Source: Porticoccus sp041395745
GTDB lineage: Bacteria > Pseudomonadota > Gammaproteobacteria > Pseudomonadales > Porticoccaceae
DNA length: 64,000 bases
Reading direction: 5' to 3'
Assembly (NCBI GenBank): GCA_041395745.1
Contig: JAWKZV010000002.1
Location: 660,013-724,012 of the forward strand
Position 1 is the stretch's first letter; every line of letters begins with the position of its first letter. Under the pieces are notes generated by a model. That model saw only the letters and a list, made by a program, of their open reading frames with translations, was not told the DNA's origin and searched no databases. Positions 33,421 through 42,694 of the stretch are shown piece by piece. Position numbers and translations under genes: made by a program.

Positions 33421-34407
33421 TCAGCCTCCGCGGTGATACTTGCAGTAATTTCTCGGTGACAGTCCGGTCCAGAGTTTGAAGGCGCGGGTAAACGATCGGG
33501 GCTCCTCGAAACCGACAATTTCCGAAACCTCGTCTACGGACAGGTTGTCCTTGACCAGCTTTTCAATGGCGATCTCCCGGCGGATGTTGTCCTTGATCTT
33601 CTGGTAGCTGGTGCCTTCCTGCTGCAGCCGCCGGTACAGGGTCAGGGGGCTGATATCCATCTGTTCAGCCAGTTCCTCGGCTTTGGGAAAGGCCAGTCGC
33701 TGGGCACTGTTGCGCAAGAATGTCCTCTCTATCTGGGCCTCCAGGCTATTGTCCTCGCCGGGGATGGTCATGACGTCTGCCGGGCTGTTGGCCAGGAAAG
33801 CTTCCAGTTCCCGGTTGGTGCGCACCAGCGGCTTATCCAGGTACTGATTGTCGAAGAACAGGCTGTTACTGCTCTGGTTGAACAGCAGGGTGCCGGGAAA
33901 CATGATCCTCAGCTCATTGCGGTGCTCCGGCGGCGGGTGCACAAAATGTGTCTCGCGCAGACGGATGGCTTCCCCAATATACCAGCTCGGAAAACGGTGC
34001 CAGGTCACCATCAGGAACTCGGTCATAAAGTGACCGGCGTCCAGTTCCGGTTTCTCCAGGGTAAAACTGATGCGGGCAATGTTGTCGGGGCAACTGAACT
34101 CCATGCGCACCGCATCGGTAATCAGGTTGTAAAAGTTGACAACCTTTTCCAGTAAATCGCCCAGGGTCTTGCTGTGCTTTATCAGGTCGCAGACGGTGGC
34201 GAACACCCCGTATTTGCAGGGTTGGGAGGTAAATCCCATGAATTCATCGTTCAGTTCCTGCTGCACCAGCCGGAATAGTCGCGCCACCTGGTCGGTGTGC
34301 ACCCGGTCAGTGGAGGCTTCGACGATGGCGGGGTTAATTCCGGCGCGGGCCAGCAATACGTGGTAATCCTGTTGCCGCTGGCGAATGCCGTGGAGACAGG
34401 TGACCAC
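33421..34407 (-). CDS. AraC-family regulator (Arabinose_bd-type N-terminus)
   Basis: A 328-residue AraC regulator with the long OruR/ArgR-like N-terminal domain (AGINPAIVEASTDRVHTDQV, FGTT-like FATVCDLIKHSKTLGDLLEK, VNFYNL). The C-terminal double helix-turn-helix covers about residues 225-325 (AEQMDISPLTLYRRLQQEG, VSEIVGFEEPRSFTRAFKLW, GLSPRNY). Such regulators usually activate catabolic genes in response to a small carboxylate or amino-acid-like inducer. It diverges from the methylmalonyl-CoA operon and converges with the broken SDR, either of which could be its target. The GTG start at 34407 has no clear ribosome site. Confidence 0.9.
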   Translation of the reverse strand: MVTCLHGIRQRQQDYHVLLARAGINPAIVEASTDRVHTDQVARLFRLVQQELNDEFMGFTSQPCKYGVFATVCDLIKHSKTLGDLLEKVVNFYNLITDAVRMEFSCPDNIARISFTLEKPELDAGHFMTEFLMVTWHRFPSWYIGEAIRLRETHFVHPPPEHRNELRIMFPGTLLFNQSSNSLFFDNQYLDKPLVRTNRELEAFLANSPADVMTIPGEDNSLEAQIERTFLRNSAQRLAFPKAEELAEQMDISPLTLYRRLQQEGTSYQKIKDNIRREIAIEKLVKDNLSVDEVSEIVGFEEPRSFTRAFKLWTGLSPRNYCKYHRGG

Positions 34408-34722
34408 ATGATGGTGCGAGATGGTGGCTATGGTGATGTCCTGTTATGAATGGTGAGTTTGGGGTGGATGCTAACATATTTATAGGTCTATTTGGGAAAA
34501 ATATGAAGTAATCGGTGAGTTGTTTGGATTATTTTTGTCCTTGTCTCGATGCTGGCGCTCCGTCATAGTGCATCCCTCGCTGAAAAATGCTCCGTAAAGA
34601 GGGCATTGTGGTGAGCAGGCGGGGCATTGGTGCCCGCAGAGAATTTCAGCTATACCCAACTATATCTAAAGCGCGGCCTGCCATCGGGGTGGGCCGGGGC
34701 GAGTTTAATTGAGGCAGCTTCC
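34408..34722. other. Intergenic region between the AraC gene and scpA
   Basis: 315 bases without a gene. A possible forward promoter is TTGTCT (34541-34546) and CATAGT (34564-34569) with a 17-base spacer. A small hairpin gggca-ttgg-tgccc lies near 34622-34635. No riboswitch is recognised, including no B12-box, although methylmalonyl-CoA mutase uses B12. Confidence 0.4.
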
Positions 34723-36864
34723 ATGACCGATACTTCAAAATCTTCCTACAGAGACTGGGCAAGCCTTGTCGTCAAAGAGACCAAGGGCAAAGCTCCCGAA
34801 GACTTGGTGTGGCAAACCCCCGAAGGTATCGCTGTCAAACCGCTTTACACTGCAGAAGACGTGGCCGGTCTGGAGTATCAGGATAACCTGCCTGGCTTCG
34901 CGCCGTTTAAGCGCGGCCCCAAAGCCACCATGTATGCCGGACGTCCCTGGACTGTGCGCCAGTACGCCGGTTTCTCCACTGCGGAAGAATCCAACGCATT
35001 CTACCGTCGCAACCTGGCTGCCGGTCAGCAGGGCCTTTCCGTGGCCTTCGACCTGGCCACCCACCGCGGCTATGACTCCGACCACGAGCGGGTGGTGGGT
35101 GACGTGGGCAAGGCCGGTGTGGCCATCGACTCCGTCGAGGACATGAAGATCCTGTTCGACGGAATTCCCCTCGACAAGGTGTCTGTCTCCATGACCATGA
35201 ACGGTGCGGTGCTGCCGGTAATGGCCAACTATATTGTCGCTGCGGAAGAGCAGGGCGTGACCCCGGACAAGCTGGCGGGCACCTTGCAGAATGACATCCT
35301 CAAGGAGTTTATGGTCCGCAATACCTACATTTATCCCCCGGCACCGTCCATGCGCATTGTTGCGGACATCATTGGCTACACCGCCTCGCACATGCCGAAG
35401 TTCAACTCCATCTCCATCTCCGGCTATCACATGCAGGAAGCGGGAGCCACCAATGTGCAGGAATTGGCCTATACGATTGCTGACGGCATTGAGTACGTGC
35501 GCACTGCTATTGCCAGCGGCCTGGATGTGGACAAGTTCGCCCCGCGGCTGTCGTTCTTCTTCGCCATTGGCATGAACTTCTTCATGGAGATCGCCAAGCT
35601 GCGTGCAGCGCGGATTCTCTGGTCTACCCTGATGGAAGAGAAATTTGCACCCAAGGACCAGAGCTCCCTGATGCTGCGCACCCACTGCCAGACTTCCGGC
35701 GTCAGCCTCACCAGCAAGGACCCCTACAACAATATTATCCGCACCACCATTGAGGCGATGTCCGCGGTGCTGGGCGGCACCCAGTCCCTGCACACTAACG
35801 CCCTCGACGAAGCGCTGGCGCTGCCCACTGATTTCTCCGCCCGCATTGCCCGCAACACCCAGCTGGTGATCCAGGAAGAAACCGGCATCACCAAGGTGGT
35901 TGATCCGCTGGCTGGTTCCTACTACGTGGAAAGCCTCACCGATCAACTGGTGAAAGAAGCCCGGGTACTGATCGACGAAGTGGAAGCCATGGGTGGCATG
36001 ACCAAAGCGGTGGAATCCGGTATGCCGAAGCTCCGTATCGAGCAGGCGGCGGCCCTGCGCCAGGCCCGCATCGACCGCGGTGAGGAAGTGATCGTCGGCG
36101 TCAACAAGTACCAGCTGGATAAGGAACCGCCGGTGGATATCCTGGATATCGACAACACCGCGGTGCGCGAATCCCAGGTGGCTCGTCTGCAGAAAATCCG
36201 TGCCGAGCGCGACAACGACGCCTGCCAGAAAGCGTTGGATGCATTAACCGCCGCGGCTGAGTCTGGACAGGGCAACCTGCTGGAGCTGGCGGTGGATGCT
36301 GCCCGCGCCCGCGCTTCTGTGGGTGAAATTTCCTCGGCTCTGGAGAAAATCTGGGGCCGTCACCAGGCGGAAACTCGCACCATCAGTGGCGTCTACGGTT
36401 CCGCTTACGAGGGTGACGAGGACTTCGCCGCCATCCAGGCCAGTGTCTCCGAGTTTGCCGCCCAGGCCGGTCGCCGCCCTCGCATGCTGGTGGCCAAGAT
36501 GGGCCAGGACGGCCACGACCGGGGTGCCAAGGTGATCGCGACTGCGTTTGCCGACATCGGTTTCGATGTGGATATCAGTCCCATGTTCCAGACGCCGGAA
36601 GAAGCTGCCCGCATGGCGGTGGAGAATGACGTTCATGTGGTGGGCGTGTCCTCCCAGGCCGCGGGTCACAAGACCCTGGTGCCGCAACTGATTGCCGCCC
36701 TGAAGAAAGAGGGTGCCGAGGATATCAAGGTGGTCTGTGGTGGTGTGATCCCACCCCAGGATTACCAGGCACTCTACGATGCCGGTGTCGCTGCGGTTTA
36801 CGGACCCGGTACCAATATTCCCAAGGCGGCGGCTGAGGTATTAGGGCTGCTCAGCCACCAGTGA
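34723..36864 (+). CDS. scpA: Methylmalonyl-CoA mutase
   Basis: A single-chain B12-dependent mutase of 713 residues converting (R)-methylmalonyl-CoA to succinyl-CoA. The TIM barrel starts with RGPKATMYAGRPWTVRQYAG and contains LSVAFDLATHRGYDSDH, with further substrate-binding signatures such as SGYHMQEAGA. The C-terminal B12 domain holds the cobalt-ligand motif GQDGHDRGAK with the histidine near residue 598. The ATG at 34723 (MTDTSKSSYRDW) has gagg upstream; the longer frame back to 34627 has no family similarity. It leads the scpA-pccB-pccA-meaB-mce cluster. Confidence 0.95.
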   Translation: MTDTSKSSYRDWASLVVKETKGKAPEDLVWQTPEGIAVKPLYTAEDVAGLEYQDNLPGFAPFKRGPKATMYAGRPWTVRQYAGFSTAEESNAFYRRNLAAGQQGLSVAFDLATHRGYDSDHERVVGDVGKAGVAIDSVEDMKILFDGIPLDKVSVSMTMNGAVLPVMANYIVAAEEQGVTPDKLAGTLQNDILKEFMVRNTYIYPPAPSMRIVADIIGYTASHMPKFNSISISGYHMQEAGATNVQELAYTIADGIEYVRTAIASGLDVDKFAPRLSFFFAIGMNFFMEIAKLRAARILWSTLMEEKFAPKDQSSLMLRTHCQTSGVSLTSKDPYNNIIRTTIEAMSAVLGGTQSLHTNALDEALALPTDFSARIARNTQLVIQEETGITKVVDPLAGSYYVESLTDQLVKEARVLIDEVEAMGGMTKAVESGMPKLRIEQAAALRQARIDRGEEVIVGVNKYQLDKEPPVDILDIDNTAVRESQVARLQKIRAERDNDACQKALDALTAAAESGQGNLLELAVDAARARASVGEISSALEKIWGRHQAETRTISGVYGSAYEGDEDFAAIQASVSEFAAQAGRRPRMLVAKMGQDGHDRGAKVIATAFADIGFDVDISPMFQTPEEAARMAVENDVHVVGVSSQAAGHKTLVPQLIAALKKEGAEDIKVVCGGVIPPQDYQALYDAGVAAVYGPGTNIPKAAAEVLGLLSHQ

Positions 36865-36978
36865 TTTTCTCTGCCGGGCCACTCCAAATAGATGAGTGGC
36901 CCGACACTATTCCACGACAACAAACATAGTTAAGTGTTGCCGGCCACCCGGGTCGGCGATCATAGACAGGAGAACACC

Positions 36979-38511
36979 ATGCACGAAATTATCGAGCAAT
37001 TGGACGCAAAGCGTGAGAAGGCCTGCCTCGGCGGTGGCCAGAAGCGCATCGATGCCCAGCACGCCAAGGGCAAGTTGACCGCCCGTGAGCGCATTGATCT
37101 GCTGCTCGATCCCGGTTCTTTTGAAGAGTGGGATATGTTCGTGGAACACCGCTGCACCGATTTCGGCATGGAGGCGGAGCACATCCCTGGTGACGGCGTG
37201 GTGATCGGTTATGGCACCGTTAACGGCCGCCTGGTATTCGTCTTCAGCCAGGACTTCACCGTTTTCGGCGGCTCCCTCTCCGAGACTCACGCGGAGAAAA
37301 TCTGCAAGCTGATGGACCAGGCCATGAAAGTGGGAGCACCGGTTATCGGTCTCAACGATTCCGGCGGTGCTCGCATCCAGGAGGGCGTGGCCTCTCTTGG
37401 CGGTTACGCCGACGTGTTCCAGCGCAATGTGATGGCCTCCGGCGTGGTGCCGCAAATCTCCATGATCATGGGCCCCTGTGCCGGTGGTGCAGTGTACTCA
37501 CCGGCCATTACCGATTTCATCTTCATGGTCAAGGACAGTTCCTACATGTTCGTGACCGGCCCCGACGTGGTGAAAACAGTTACTCACGAGACGGTGACTG
37601 CCGAGCAGCTGGGTGGTGCCGTGACTCACTCCAGTAAATCAGGCGTGGCCGATCTGGCTTTCGAGAATGATGTGCAAGCGCTGGTGAAACTGCGTCGCTT
37701 CATCAGCTTCCTGCCAGCCAACAACAAGCAGAAGCCGCCGGTATGGCCCACTGACGATCCTGCTGACCGCGAAGAAATGTCCCTGGATACCCTGATCCCA
37801 GACGATCCTAACAAGCCCTACGACATGAAGGAGCTGATCGTCAAAGTGGCAGACGAAGGTGATTTCTTCGAATTGCAGCCCGACTATGCCGCCAACCTGG
37901 TGATTGGCTTTATCCGCATTGAAGGCTCCACCGTCGGCGTGGTGGCCAACCAGCCGATGGTGTTGGCTGGCTGTCTGGATATCGACGCTTCCAAGAAGGG
38001 CGCGCGTTTCATTCGCTTCTGCGATGCTTTCAACATCCCGGTGCTGACCTTCGTGGACGTGCCCGGTTTCATGCCCGGCACCAGCCAGGAATATGGCGGC
38101 ATTATCAAGCACGGCGCCAAACTGCTGTATGCCTACGCTGAATGCACCGTGCCGAAAGTCACCGTCATCACCCGCAAGGCCTACGGCGGTGCCTATGACG
38201 TGATGTCCTCCAAGCACCTGCGCGGTGACGTGAACTTCGCGTGGCCCACTGCAGAAATTGCGGTAATGGGTCCCAAGGGCGCGGTGGAAATTATCTTCCG
38301 TAAGGATATCGGCGATCCCGAGAAGATTGCCGCTCGCGAAAAAGAATACCGCGAGAAGTTTGCCAACCCCTTTATCGCCGGCAAACGCGGTTTCATCGAC
38401 GACGTGATCATGCCCCACCACACCCGCAAGCGGGTGGCGCGTTCGCTGTCGATGTTGCGCGAGAAGAAGATCGAGAACCCCTGGCGCAAGCACGGCAACA
38501 TCCCGCTGTAA
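36979..38511 (+). CDS. pccB: Propionyl-CoA carboxylase beta (carboxyltransferase) subunit
   Basis: A 510-residue acyl-CoA carboxylase carboxyltransferase. It transfers CO2 from carboxybiotin to propionyl-CoA, giving (S)-methylmalonyl-CoA. Signatures: ARERIDLLLDPGSFEEWD, LNDSGGARIQEGVASL, GPCAGGAVYSPA, FVTGPDVVKTVTHE, VDVPGFMPG, KAYGGAYDVMSSK. The ATG at 36979 follows caggagaacacc. Flanking mutase, biotin subunit, MeaB and epimerase genes make propionyl-CoA the likely substrate rather than acetyl- or methylcrotonyl-CoA. Confidence 0.94.
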   Translation: MHEIIEQLDAKREKACLGGGQKRIDAQHAKGKLTARERIDLLLDPGSFEEWDMFVEHRCTDFGMEAEHIPGDGVVIGYGTVNGRLVFVFSQDFTVFGGSLSETHAEKICKLMDQAMKVGAPVIGLNDSGGARIQEGVASLGGYADVFQRNVMASGVVPQISMIMGPCAGGAVYSPAITDFIFMVKDSSYMFVTGPDVVKTVTHETVTAEQLGGAVTHSSKSGVADLAFENDVQALVKLRRFISFLPANNKQKPPVWPTDDPADREEMSLDTLIPDDPNKPYDMKELIVKVADEGDFFELQPDYAANLVIGFIRIEGSTVGVVANQPMVLAGCLDIDASKKGARFIRFCDAFNIPVLTFVDVPGFMPGTSQEYGGIIKHGAKLLYAYAECTVPKVTVITRKAYGGAYDVMSSKHLRGDVNFAWPTAEIAVMGPKGAVEIIFRKDIGDPEKIAAREKEYREKFANPFIAGKRGFIDDVIMPHHTRKRVARSLSMLREKKIENPWRKHGNIPL

Positions 38512-38571
38512 GCGGCATCCGTTGAGCAAATTGCACCTTTGGACCTGAGCACTTACGAAGAAGATAGAGCT

Positions 38572-40557
38572 ATGTTTAAAAAGATTCTTGTAGCAAACCG
38601 GGGCGAAATCGCCTGCCGTGTGTTCCGCACCGCCAAAGCCATGGGGATTGGCACTGTTGCAGTCTATTCCGATGCCGACCGCGATGCCCTGCACGTGGCT
38701 ATGGCTGATGAGTCCGTCCATATCGGTTCTTCCGCCTCCGCGGAAAGTTACCTGGTGATCGATAAGATCATTGCCGCCTGTAAGCAGACCGGTGCCGATG
38801 CGGTACACCCGGGCTACGGTTTTCTCTCTGAAAACAAGGCGTTCTGCGAGGCGCTGGATGCCGCCGGCATCGCTTTCATCGGCCCCGGTGTCAAGGCTAT
38901 CGAGCTGATGGGTGACAAGATCACTTCCAAGCTGATCGCAGAAAAGGCGGGCGTCAACACCATTCCCGGTTATACCGATGTGGTGCGCGATGCCGAGCAC
39001 GCGGTGGAAATCTCCAACGGCATCGGTTACCCGGTGATGCTGAAAGCCTCCGCTGGTGGCGGTGGCAAGGGCATGCGGGTGGCCTGGAACGAGGCCGAGT
39101 GTCGGGATGGCTTCGAGCGCGCTACCAACGAGGCCCGCTCGAGCTTCGGCGATGACCGGGTGTTCATCGAGAAATTCATCCAGGAGCCGCGCCATATTGA
39201 GATCCAGGTGATGGCGGACAGCCATGGCAACGCGATCTACCTGGGCGAGCGCGAGTGTTCCATTCAGCGCCGTCACCAGAAAGTGATCGAGGAAGCCCCG
39301 TCACCGTTCCTGACCCCCGAAGTGCGCAAGGCCATGGGCGAACAGGCTGTGGCGCTGGCCCGGGCGGTGGATTACAAGTCCGCCGGCACCGTGGAGTTCA
39401 TTGCCGATGCCAACATGAACTTCTACTTCCTGGAAATGAACACCCGCCTGCAGGTGGAGCACCCGGTTACCGAACTGGTTACCGGCCAGGACCTGGTGGA
39501 GCTGATGATTCGCGTGGCCGCCGGCGAGAAACTGCCGCTGGCCCAGGACGACGTGAAACTCAACGGCTGGGCCATTGAAACCCGCGTTTACGCGGAAGAC
39601 CCGTTCCGCAATTTCATGCCGTCCATTGGTCGGCTGGTGCGCTACAGCCCCCCTCAGGGCGAGGGCGTGCGGGTAGACACCGGCGTGTACGAAGGTGGCG
39701 AAGTGTCCATGTTCTACGACCCGATGATTGCCAAGCTGATCACCTACGGCAAGGACCGCAAAGAGGCCACCGCACGCATGGTGGATGCACTAGATGGCTA
39801 CTACATCCGCGGCGTGAATCACAACATCAGCTTCCTCAACGCGCTGATGATGCATCCCCGTTTTGTGGAAGGTCGACTGACTACCAATTTCATTGCCGAG
39901 GAATACCCGGACGGCTTCAGTGCCGACCTGGTTCCCCAGGAAGATCCGGCTCTCTGTGTGGTCACTGCAGCTGTCATCAATAAGAAATTCCGCGATCGCT
40001 GTTCACAAATCTCCGGCCAGTTGCCGAGCCACGAATACCGCCCCTCCAATGACTGGGTGGTGATGATTAACGATGGCCAGAACTACCAAGTGTCCGTGGA
40101 TACTTCTGCGAATCCTGTCGTGGCTGTAGTGGATGGAAAGGAATATCGCGTAGAGACCTCCTGGAACCTGGGCGAGCCCCTGTTCAAGGCGACCATCAAC
40201 GGTGAGCCGGTATGTATCCAGGTCGACCGGGACGGCTGGCTGTTCAAGATGTTCCACCGCGGTGCCGAGAAGCAGGCCACTGTCGTCACTCCGCGCACTG
40301 CCGAGCTGAGCCAGCATATGCTGATCAAGGAACCGCCGGATCTGTCCAAGTTCCTGCTGTCACCGATGCCGGGCCTGCTGGTCAAGCTGAAGGTGAAAGA
40401 GGGCGACGAGGTCAAGGCCGGCGAGGAAGTGGCAGTGATTGAGGCGATGAAGATGGAAAACAGCCTGCGGGCCGTGGCCGATGGCGTGGTCAAGCTGGTT
40501 TCTGCTGCCGTAGGCGACAGCCTCAAGGTGGATCAGCCCATCGTCGAGTTCGAGTGA
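38572..40557 (+). CDS. pccA: Propionyl-CoA carboxylase alpha (biotin) subunit
   Basis: A 661-residue subunit combining biotin carboxylase and biotin carrier. It begins MFKKILVANRGEIACRV. It carries the ATP-grasp glycine-rich KASAGGGGKGMRVAW, EMNTRLQVEHPVTE, and the C-terminal biotinyl domain with Lys627 in EAMKMENSL. The region between (about 460-580) is the BT linker that contacts the beta subunit. The ATG at 38572 starts the known family N-terminus and is 60 bases after pccB. With PccB it performs ATP-dependent carboxylation in the cytoplasm. Confidence 0.95.
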   Translation: MFKKILVANRGEIACRVFRTAKAMGIGTVAVYSDADRDALHVAMADESVHIGSSASAESYLVIDKIIAACKQTGADAVHPGYGFLSENKAFCEALDAAGIAFIGPGVKAIELMGDKITSKLIAEKAGVNTIPGYTDVVRDAEHAVEISNGIGYPVMLKASAGGGGKGMRVAWNEAECRDGFERATNEARSSFGDDRVFIEKFIQEPRHIEIQVMADSHGNAIYLGERECSIQRRHQKVIEEAPSPFLTPEVRKAMGEQAVALARAVDYKSAGTVEFIADANMNFYFLEMNTRLQVEHPVTELVTGQDLVELMIRVAAGEKLPLAQDDVKLNGWAIETRVYAEDPFRNFMPSIGRLVRYSPPQGEGVRVDTGVYEGGEVSMFYDPMIAKLITYGKDRKEATARMVDALDGYYIRGVNHNISFLNALMMHPRFVEGRLTTNFIAEEYPDGFSADLVPQEDPALCVVTAAVINKKFRDRCSQISGQLPSHEYRPSNDWVVMINDGQNYQVSVDTSANPVVAVVDGKEYRVETSWNLGEPLFKATINGEPVCIQVDRDGWLFKMFHRGAEKQATVVTPRTAELSQHMLIKEPPDLSKFLLSPMPGLLVKLKVKEGDEVKAGEEVAVIEAMKMENSLRAVADGVVKLVSAAVGDSLKVDQPIVEFE

Positions 40558-40645
40558 TCCGGGATCGTGATGGCTCACTGGTTGGCGATGGTCTTGCGAC
40601 GGTTACAATGGCCCATTAATTGAGCCTGGGGACCGGAGAAAGACC

Positions 40646-41623
40646 TTGCAGATGACACCGGAAGAACTTGCCGAGCGCATCCGGCGCGGCGATCGCCGCG
40701 CCCTGGCCAAAGGGATCACCCTGGTGGAATCCACCCGATCGGACCACCGGGAGCAGGCCGCACGGCTGCTGGAACTGATTATGCCCCACACCGGCAACTC
40801 CATTCGTGTGGGGATTTCCGGTGTGCCGGGTGTGGGAAAGTCCACCTTTATCGAATCCTTTGGCAATCATGTGATTGACCAGGGCCACAGTGTGGCAGTG
40901 CTGGCTGTTGACCCTACTTCGGCGCTGAGCGGTGGCTCCATTCTGGGTGACAAAACCCGCATGGAGAGCCTGTCACGCAATCCGGATGCCTTTATCCGGC
41001 CCTCGCCGGCTGGACAGACTCTGGGTGGTGTCGCCCGCCATACCAGGGAAACCCTGCTGCTCTGTGAGGCGGCGGGTTTCGATGTGATCATTGTTGAGAC
41101 GGTGGGCGTCGGTCAGTCCGAGACCGCCGTTGCCCAGATGACTGACATGTTCCTGTTGCTGCTGCTGCCGGGTGGTGGCGATGAGTTGCAGGGCATCAAA
41201 CGGGGCATCATGGAGCTGGCGGACCTGATTCTGGTGAACAAGGCCGATGGCGACCAGCAGGCCGCGGCCAACCGCACTGTTGCGGATTACCAAATGGCGG
41301 TGCACTTCCTGCATCCGCGCAGCCGCCATTGGCACGTTCGGGTACAACCCCTGTCGGCGCTGAAGCGCGAGGGCGTGGACCAGGTCTGGCAGACCGTAGA
41401 GGAATACCGGCTGGCACTGGGTGAGGTCGGCGAGATAGATGCCCGCCGGGCGGCCCAGGCCCGCGCCTGGATGTGGAGTGAAACAGCGGACATCCTGCTG
41501 GCCGAGCTTAAGGAAAGTGATGCTGTGAAGGCGCTCGTTTCTACGCTGGAGCGGGACGTTACCGAAGGCAGGCTGCCACCCACGGTGGCTGCAAAAAAAC
41601 TGATTGATACGTTCCGTCACTGA
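40646..41623 (+). CDS. meaB: Methylmalonyl-CoA mutase-associated GTPase MeaB
   Basis: A 325-residue G3E-family GTPase (ArgK/MeaB). It has Walker A GVPGVGKST, Walker B-like VETVGVGQSE and NKAD for guanine specificity; SGGSILGDKTRM is a family signature. It protects methylmalonyl-CoA mutase and gates loading and off-loading of its B12 cofactor. A TTG at 40646 has ggag at seven bases; an ATG two codons later (40652) is an alternative but further from the ribosome site. Its position after pccA and before mce fits the pathway. Confidence 0.94.
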   Translation: MQMTPEELAERIRRGDRRALAKGITLVESTRSDHREQAARLLELIMPHTGNSIRVGISGVPGVGKSTFIESFGNHVIDQGHSVAVLAVDPTSALSGGSILGDKTRMESLSRNPDAFIRPSPAGQTLGGVARHTRETLLLCEAAGFDVIIVETVGVGQSETAVAQMTDMFLLLLLPGGGDELQGIKRGIMELADLILVNKADGDQQAAANRTVADYQMAVHFLHPRSRHWHVRVQPLSALKREGVDQVWQTVEEYRLALGEVGEIDARRAAQARAWMWSETADILLAELKESDAVKALVSTLERDVTEGRLPPTVAAKKLIDTFRH

Positions 41624-41659
41624 CGAGGACGCAACCCCACTGAATTGGAGACTGAGCCA

Positions 41660-42064
41660 ATGATTGGAAAACTGAACCACGTCGCCATCGTCGTGCCAGA
41701 CCTGGACAAGGCGGTGGCCACTTACCGGGATGCCCTGGGAGCCAAGGTTTCTGAACCGCTTGATGTTGTAGAACACGGCGTGCGAGTGGTGTTTGTGGAA
41801 CTGCCCAACACCAAGGTGGAGCTGTTGCTGCCCATTGGTGAGAACTCGCCGGTGGCAAAGTTTCTCGAAAAGAACGCGGATGGCGGCATGCACCACATCT
41901 GCTATGAAGTGGAAGACATTATTGCCGCCCGCGACAAGCTGGTGGCGACAGGCGCCCGGGTGCTGGGCAATGGTGAACCGAAAATCGGTGCCCACGGCAA
42001 GCCGGTACTGTTTCTGCACCCCAAGGATTTCTGCGGCACGCTGGTGGAAATCGAACAGGTTTGA
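41660..42064 (+). CDS. mce: Methylmalonyl-CoA epimerase
   Basis: A 134-residue vicinal-oxygen-chelate metalloenzyme that converts (S)- to (R)-methylmalonyl-CoA, linking the carboxylase to the mutase. It has the metal-ligand histidine in LNHVAIVVPDLDKAV, the second in GGMHHICYEVEDI, and the final glutamate in GTLVEIEQ. The ATG at 41660 follows ttggagactgagcca. It ends the five-gene cluster, with a strong terminator 20 bases later. All steps from propionyl-CoA to succinyl-CoA are thus encoded together. Confidence 0.95.
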   Translation: MIGKLNHVAIVVPDLDKAVATYRDALGAKVSEPLDVVEHGVRVVFVELPNTKVELLLPIGENSPVAKFLEKNADGGMHHICYEVEDIIAARDKLVATGARVLGNGEPKIGAHGKPVLFLHPKDFCGTLVEIEQV

Positions 42065-42083
42065 CAGCTCTTGCTCTCATGCA

Positions 42084-42107
42084 CCCCCGCTTCGGCGGGG
42101 TTTTTTT
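42084..42107 (+). terminator. Rho-independent terminator of the methylmalonyl-CoA operon
   Basis: Perfect stem ccccgc-ttcg-gcgggg with the stable TTCG tetraloop, followed by T7. Confidence 0.95.
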
Positions 42108-42139
42108 GTTCGTTTCTCGCCGAATCCAGTCAGTATTGG

Positions 42140-42268
42140 ATGTCGTCGTGCCGATGCCATATTTTGCTAGTATTTGTACTAGGCATTTTATTTATTGTGG
42201 TACGGGGCCTCATGGAAGATATGCAGGCGGCGCTTGCTGATGGAAACAATGCGGAAGCTGCTCAGTAA
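42140..42268 (+). CDS. Possible 42-residue single-pass membrane peptide
   Basis: MSSCRC followed by a hydrophobic segment (HILLVFVLGILFIVVRGLM) and a polar tail (EDMQAALADGNNAEAAQ). It is in the same frame as the gspE remnant that follows, separated by a TAA and nine bases. It has no clear ribosome site and may be part of the decayed region. Weak call. Confidence 0.3.
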   Translation: MSSCRCHILLVFVLGILFIVVRGLMEDMQAALADGNNAEAAQ

Positions 42269-42277
42269 GAAACCAGG

Positions 42278-42694
42278 TTGAAGGCACACTTGCTTGCGGC
42301 CAATCCTGTCAAAGAGATGGACTTTTCCCGAGCCAAACGGGTCAGGGCCGAGCAGTTGGAAGAGGACTCCCTGGTCGCGCTGCTGGTTCGCCTCGGCATG
42401 GCTTCCGAGCACGCGATGGCTGAGGCGGTGGCTGAAGTCATTGAGTTGCCGATGGTCAAACCCGCCCAGTTTCTGGAGGAGCCCTTGTTGAAGGAGCGGT
42501 TTTCCGGCTGCTCCCTGAAAGACTAGTCCGTGCTGCCCGTCAGCGTTGTCGAGAACCAGCTGGTGTTGGCAATGGCCGACCCCACTATTGTTCGCCGCGC
42601 GGGTGGCGAGGTTGCCCCCGGATTGGTGGTGGAACAGGCCCTAGATAACTTTGCCGCAATTCAGCAGGCATTGGGGATCGAACAGTTGCTTTAA
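42278..42694 (+). pseudogene. GspE/PilB-type N-terminal domain remnant with in-frame stop
   Basis: A continuous frame interrupted by one TAG at 42524-42526. Before it: RVRAEQLEEDSLVALLVRLG then VIELPMVKPAQFLEEPLLKE. After it: VLPVSVVENQLVLAMADPT. Together this is the MshEN/T2SS-E N-terminal domain of type II secretion or type IV pilus ATPases. The ATPase domain that should follow is gone; the frame ends AIQQALGIEQLL. No other secretion gene is near. The 3' end overlaps the convergent FAD-oxidase gene by 54 bases. It is a stranded fragment, not a working gene. Confidence 0.75.

Noticed and set aside
37639..39276. 545-codon reverse ORF across pccB and pccA
   Set aside because: Antisense to two well-supported genes; His/Gly-rich translation typical of antisense frames.
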